From JBGPBY01 sp041481485 (GTDB lineage: Bacteria > Acidobacteriota > Terriglobia > 20CM-2-55-15): a stretch of DNA of 10,044 nt. The position numbers and the translations under genes were made by a program. The stretch covers positions 1 through 10,044 of the forward strand of contig JBGPBY010000257.1 of assembly GCA_041481485.1 (NCBI GenBank). Direction: 5' to 3'. Below are positions 6,849 through 10,044 of this stretch, piece after piece (the first letter of the stretch is position 1; each line of letters starts with the position of its first letter). Under the pieces are notes generated by a model, which worked only from the letters and a program-made list of their open reading frames with translations, was not told where the DNA came from and made no database searches.

Positions 6849-7631
6849 ATGGCCGCAAAGCTGCGTGTCGTCATTGCAGACGATGAAAGGCCCGCGCGCT
6901 CATTTCTCGCCGCCAGATTGCGTCAATTTGCAGATGTCGCACTCGTGGGAGAAGCATCAAACGGGACGGAGGCGGTCAAACTCATCGAACGGGAGCGTCC
7001 GGACATGGCGTTCCTCGATCTCCAAATGCCGGAGCTCGACGGCCTCGGCGTTGTCCGCCTGCTCAAGAAAACTCGCACTCCGTTGATCGCATTTGTGACC
7101 GCATACGATCAGTATGCTGTCCGCGCTTTCGAATTGAACGCGGTGGACTATCTCCTCAAACCCGTCGACTCCGCGCGTCTCCGCGAAGCTCTCGACCGCG
7201 CTCAGGAGCGCCTGGAGCAAAAGGAACTCCGAACCGAAAGTACAGAACGCGTGCGGGCAGCTGTAGAACAATACGACAATATCGTTCCCCGCGTTCCTCT
7301 GGAACGGATTCCAGTCCGGCGCCGGGACGAAATCCTTCTTGTGGCTGTCCGCGACATCGCATCGGTCGTGGCGGAAGGCGAGCTTCTGCATATCCGTACC
7401 GGACAGGGCGATAAACACACCATTTCCTACCGTCTTCGAGACCTGGAGTCGAGAATCGCATCCAGCAGATTCATTCGGCTTGGGCGCGGCACAATTGTCA
7501 ATCTGGACATGATCAAGCGGATTGTTCCGTTACCCGGCGGGACTTATACGGTGATGCTGACGAATAATCAGGAATTCAAGGTCAGTCGAATTCAATCCAG
7601 GATAATCCGCGAGCAGTTACTGCGAATGTGA
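6849..7631 (+). CDS. LytTR-family response regulator
   Basis: This is a 260-residue DNA-binding regulator that should be phosphorylated by the preceding kinase. Seen: a receiver domain (about 5-120) with acidic pocket D11-D12, phospho-acceptor D57 in FLDLQMPELDG, T84 and K104 (LLKPVD). A charged linker follows at about 115-150. The LytTR domain is at about 155-258, with the conserved FIRLGRGTIVNLDMIKRI stretch near 222-239. LytTR domains bind direct repeats with a β-fold rather than a helix-turn-helix. In most family members the stretch reads like HRSYIVN; here it is GRGTIVN, which may alter DNA contacts. GAGGA (6838-6842) sits six bases before the ATG inside the kinase end, so the pair is one operon. 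Its targets are not identifiable; I see no clear LytTR direct repeats in the window. Confidence 0.93.
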   Translation: MAAKLRVVIADDERPARSFLAARLRQFADVALVGEASNGTEAVKLIERERPDMAFLDLQMPELDGLGVVRLLKKTRTPLIAFVTAYDQYAVRAFELNAVDYLLKPVDSARLREALDRAQERLEQKELRTESTERVRAAVEQYDNIVPRVPLERIPVRRRDEILLVAVRDIASVVAEGELLHIRTGQGDKHTISYRLRDLESRIASSRFIRLGRGTIVNLDMIKRIVPLPGGTYTVMLTNNQEFKVSRIQSRIIREQLLRM

Positions 7632-7761
7632 GTTGGCAAATAGAAACAAGGGTGAGGTGACATACCGCAAAACAACGTTAGACTAATTTTCGACTGTGTG
7701 AACTTCTGTCTGGAAATGAAAAAGGCGGGCAATTTAGATCCGGAGATGGATTCTTCGAAAA
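7632..7761. other. Convergent intergenic spacer with nested inverted repeats
   Basis: This separates the 3' ends of the regulator (plus) and the exporter (minus). A six-base stem GAAAAC (7757-7762) / GTTTTC (7767-7772) with a TAAA loop straddles the exporter's TAG stop. It is enclosed by the inverted repeat GCGGGC (7725-7730) / GCCCGC (7778-7783). The structure could end transcription from both sides, but there is no clean G-C stem followed by a T-run. No gene is supported here. Confidence 0.35.
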
Positions 7762-9000
7762 CTAAAGTTTTCCGTACGCCCGCAGCTGCGGCGAAAGATA
7801 CGCGACAATGGCAGCCACAGCAATGGTACCAATTCCGCCCGAGACCACCGAAAGGACCGGGCCGAAAATTCCTGCGGTAAGCCCGGATTCGAAAGCTCCC
7901 AGTTCATTCGACGTTCCGATAAACAGCGAGTTCAACGCGGAAACCCGTCCACGCATCTCGTCCGGCGTCATTACCTGCACCAGCGTGACGCGCAGCACTA
8001 CGCTGATGTTGTCGCACGCTCCCAAAAGCACCAGCATTGCCAGGGAAAACCAGAACACGCGAGAGACTCCAAACAGCACGGTTACCAGTCCGAATCCCGC
8101 GACAGCACACAGAACCGCCATGCCGGCACGCTTCATCGGACCGCGATGCGCCTGAATGATCGCCATTGAAAATGCTCCGATTGACGGCGCCGCGAGAAGC
8201 CAGCCGAGGCCTTGAGGTCCGACCTTCAGAATGTCTTTCGCATAAACGGGCATCAGTGCGGTCGCTCCGCCCAGCAGTACGCCGAACATATCAAGCATCA
8301 TGGCAGCCAGCACCACATTGGTCTTTCGCACGAAATGCAAGCCGGCGGCAAGCGTGCGCAACGTGACCGGAGTCCGTTCCTGTTTGTCATGGACGTACCT
8401 GATGCGGGAGACCAGCAACACAAAGGTCAATCCGGCAAGAGCATTGATTCCGTAGACCAGCGTTGGACTTTTGAAGAATGCGATCAGCAATCCCCCCAGA
8501 GCCGGGCCTGCCATCGTTGCAATTTCGAAACCGGTGGTATTCCATGACACTGCATTACTGAAAATCTCCATCGGCACAATTCGCGGAAGAAATGCGGCGC
8601 GTGCCGGCATCCAGAAGGCCTTCGCCGTTCCGGCGGCAAACAAACACACATACATGAGGAAGACGTCGCCGCTTGTCGAAGAATTGAGTGCGAGTCCGAT
8701 CGCAGCCAGGGCATTGAAGGCCAGAGCTCCCATCAGAACATACTTGCGGTTGTATCGATCGGTGACATGTCCGGTGACTGCGACCAGCAGCAACTGGGGC
8801 AGGTATTGAGCCAGGCCGACGTATCCGAGGTGCAGTGCGGAATGCGTGCGTTCGTAGATTTCCCAGCCGATTGCGACCCTCTGCATCTGAAGGCCGAGAA
8901 TCATGACAATATTGCCCAGGTAGTATCGGCGGAAATTGGCAACGCGGAACGCAGCGTAAGAGTCGTGAGATTTAATGATTGCACCTCTCGAACTGAACAA
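7762..9000 (-). CDS. MFS_3-type (EntS-like) major facilitator exporter
   Basis: This is a 412-residue inner-membrane transporter with about 12 hydrophobic helices. It belongs by eye to the MFS_3 group that includes the enterobactin exporter EntS and many drug-like efflux proteins. Seen: the typical N-terminus SYAAFRVANFRRYYLGN; the motif A loop GHVTDRYNRKYVL between helices 2 and 3 (77-89); a long polar loop at about 199-215 between the two halves; and the late-loop signature TPDEMRGRVSALNSLF at 345-360. The substrate cannot be deduced; siderophore export is one option but no siderophore biosynthesis is present. The longest start is TTG at 9000 with a poor ribosome site. A rare ATT at 8976 has a well-placed AGAGGT and would give a start of the family's usual form, KSHDSYAAF; no ATG occurs before helix 1. 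It faces away from the PPK2 gene and converges on the regulator. Confidence 0.88.
   Translation of the reverse strand: MFSSRGAIIKSHDSYAAFRVANFRRYYLGNIVMILGLQMQRVAIGWEIYERTHSALHLGYVGLAQYLPQLLLVAVTGHVTDRYNRKYVLMGALAFNALAAIGLALNSSTSGDVFLMYVCLFAAGTAKAFWMPARAAFLPRIVPMEIFSNAVSWNTTGFEIATMAGPALGGLLIAFFKSPTLVYGINALAGLTFVLLVSRIRYVHDKQERTPVTLRTLAAGLHFVRKTNVVLAAMMLDMFGVLLGGATALMPVYAKDILKVGPQGLGWLLAAPSIGAFSMAIIQAHRGPMKRAGMAVLCAVAGFGLVTVLFGVSRVFWFSLAMLVLLGACDNISVVLRVTLVQVMTPDEMRGRVSALNSLFIGTSNELGAFESGLTAGIFGPVLSVVSGGIGTIAVAAIVAYLSPQLRAYGKL
8983..8988 (-). promoter_or_regulatory. Shine-Dalgarno-like site inside the exporter's annotated N-terminus
   Basis: On the minus strand AGAGGT lies six bases before an in-frame ATT codon (8976-8974). 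No similar sequence precedes the TTG at 9000. If it is the true ribosome site, translation begins at a rare ATT and the protein is 404 residues long. Confidence 0.35.
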
Positions 9001-9087
9001 ACCGCGTCTACCGGAATATCTCTAATAGACGCCTTCGAAAAAGGCACTAAGCTTAACATCGAACTTTACCTTTAGAATGGAGTCCGA
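9001..9087. promoter_or_regulatory. Divergent promoter region of exporter and PPK2
   Basis: This 87-base spacer must carry start signals for both genes. It holds a short hairpin GCCTT-CGAAA-AAGGC (9031-9045). TATTAG (minus strand, 9027-9022) could serve as a -10 for the exporter. TAGAAT (9073-9078) could be a -10 for PPK2, but it sits directly against the GGAG (9079-9082) that is the PPK2 ribosome site. None has a convincing -35 partner. Confidence 0.35.
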
Positions 9088-9960
9088 ATGACGATTGAAA
9101 TCGACCGCTTCCGTGTCCGCGAAGGAAAGCGTGTCCGGCTAAAGGACCTGCCCACCGACATCAAGGATTTGTATAAGTCCAAAGACGACTACGAGCTGAT
9201 CCTTGCGGATCATGTCCGGGAACTCAGCGAACTTCAGACATTGCTTTATGCGCATCACCACTATTCTTTCCTGTTGATCTTCCAGGCGATGGATGCTGCA
9301 GGAAAGGACAGTTGCATCAAGCACGTCATGTCGGGAGTCAACCCTCAGGGTTGCCTGGTTCATAGTTTCAAGCGGCCAAGCGGGGAGGAGCGCGATCACG
9401 ATTTCCTCTGGCGCACGACACGTGCGCTGCCGGAACGAGGCAATATTGGAATTTTCAATCGGTCGTATTACGAAGAAGTTCTGGTAGTGAAGGTGCATCC
9501 GGAGTTTCTTCAGGGCCAGGGGATACCGGTTGAACTTCTTGATGAAAAGAAGGTCTGGGATGAGCGATACCGTTCCATCCGAGACCTCGAAGGTCATCTG
9601 AATCGAAACGGAACGCGCATTGCGAAAATTTTTCTGCATGTTTCGAAAGGTGAACAGCGCCGGCGTTTTTTGAAACGTATTGACGAAGCCGACAAGAACT
9701 GGAAATTCAATGTCGAGGATATGGCGGAGCGGAAGTACTGGAAGCAATACATGCAGGCATACGAGGAGTGTATGGAAGCGACCAGCACGAAGGAGTCGCC
9801 GTGGTACGTCGTTCCAGCTGATGACAAGAAGGATGCGCAGATCGTTGTGTCTCAGATCGTGCTGGATTCTCTGCGAAAGCTGAAGATGAGCTTTCCGGAT
9901 CCCGGCGATGCGGGGCGGAAGAAGTTGCTGGAGATTCGGAAGGAACTGGAGAAGGCTTGA
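9088..9960 (+). CDS. ppk2: Polyphosphate kinase 2 family, class III-like
   Basis: This is a 290-residue cytosolic enzyme expected to use polyphosphate to phosphorylate nucleotides (AMP or ADP to ATP, possibly also GMP/GDP), or the reverse. Seen: a Walker A-type loop QAMDAAGKD with K73; the VNPQGC segment at 84-89; a Walker B region GIFNRSYYEEVLVVKVHP (121-138); and the lid/arginine region KGEQRRRFLKRID (187-199) followed by KNWKFNVEDMAERKYW. The PWYVVPADDKKDAQ stretch (238-251) is near the end. VNPQGC, QAMDAAGKD and overall length best match the single-domain class III group, whose studied members act on both AMP and ADP; the class call is inference. The Walker loop continues S75-C76 where G followed by T or A is usual. 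The start has GGAG five bases upstream and none of the family core is missing. Confidence 0.92.
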   Translation: MTIEIDRFRVREGKRVRLKDLPTDIKDLYKSKDDYELILADHVRELSELQTLLYAHHHYSFLLIFQAMDAAGKDSCIKHVMSGVNPQGCLVHSFKRPSGEERDHDFLWRTTRALPERGNIGIFNRSYYEEVLVVKVHPEFLQGQGIPVELLDEKKVWDERYRSIRDLEGHLNRNGTRIAKIFLHVSKGEQRRRFLKRIDEADKNWKFNVEDMAERKYWKQYMQAYEECMEATSTKESPWYVVPADDKKDAQIVVSQIVLDSLRKLKMSFPDPGDAGRKKLLEIRKELEKA

Positions 9961-9966
9961 ATTGCA

Positions 9967-10032
9967 GTGGAAGGGGAATTCCTTGATCTGTCGCGCCTCC
10001 GGCGCTTGATTTCTTTGTGTATGGAATTCCAC
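9967..10032. repeat. Paired GGAATTCC palindromes flanking the terminator hairpin
   Basis: The self-complementary GGAATTCC occurs at 9975-9982 and 10023-10030, and the copies can pair as an eight-base stem around the small hairpin. GTGGAA (9967-9972) and TTCCAC (10027-10032) form a competing outer pair. This is a nested stem structure of unknown role; it contains no gene. Confidence 0.4.
9993..10015 (+). terminator. Probable intrinsic terminator after ppk2
   Basis: GCGCC (9993-9997), loop TCC, GGCGC (10001-10005) forms an all-G-C stem. It is followed by a T-rich tail (eight T in the ten bases 10006-10015), 32 bases after the ppk2 stop. The T-run is interrupted, so strength is uncertain. Confidence 0.45.
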
Positions 10033-10044
10033 CGGCTGACGCCG

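Noticed and set aside
9139..10032. A 297-codon minus-strand open frame covering ppk2
   Set aside because: It is antisense to an intact, motif-rich PPK2 gene; no known fold or ribosome site supports it.
1..10044. Mobile elements, prophage, CRISPR arrays, tRNA or rRNA genes, defence system
   Set aside because: I saw no transposase or integrase, no regularly spaced repeats, no tRNA-like cloverleaf and no nuclease or toxin-antitoxin pair; gene order and composition look like stable chromosome.

Overview
The window reads as chromosomal DNA of a Gram-negative bacterium with mid-range GC. Gram-negative follows from a TonB-dependent outer-membrane receptor. The mix of an ECF sigma factor with a membrane zinc-finger anti-sigma factor, a receptor with a carboxypeptidase-regulatory-like N-terminal domain, a LytS/LytTR pair and a class III-type PPK2 is most like Acidobacteriota. 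That assignment is inferred from gene content only; there is no rRNA or other marker here. Base composition looks even throughout, and I see no transposase, integrase, tRNA, rRNA or CRISPR array.

Layout. (1) Positions 146-2245: a tight plus-strand operon of ECF sigma factor, membrane anti-sigma factor and a secreted protein of unknown function with secretin-like sequence signatures. The first two overlap by ATGA and the third starts one base after a stop. (2) Positions 2246-2619: a 374-base gap that must hold the signals for the next gene. (3) Positions 2620-4836: a TonB-dependent receptor closely resembling the ZnuD (outer-membrane zinc receptor) type. (4) Positions 4943-7631: a two-gene operon of a polytopic LytS-type histidine kinase and its LytTR response regulator. 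(5) Positions 7762-9000, minus strand: an MFS_3-type (EntS-like) exporter, convergent with the regulator. (6) Positions 9088-9960, plus strand: a PPK2 polyphosphate kinase, divergent from the exporter, followed by a hairpin.

How it may work together. The window has two separate envelope-sensing circuits (ECF/anti-sigma and LytS/LytTR) on either side of an outer-membrane uptake receptor. An obvious hypothesis is that one of them controls the receptor, but no binding site I can recognise proves this. The receptor lacks the N-terminal signalling (STN) domain needed for classical Fec-type cell-surface signalling. The third protein of the sigma operon has secretin-family features but no secretin pore. 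The sigma/anti-sigma/secretin-like trio is the best candidate for an undescribed system here. The exporter and the polyphosphate kinase look like ordinary neighbours with no shown link.
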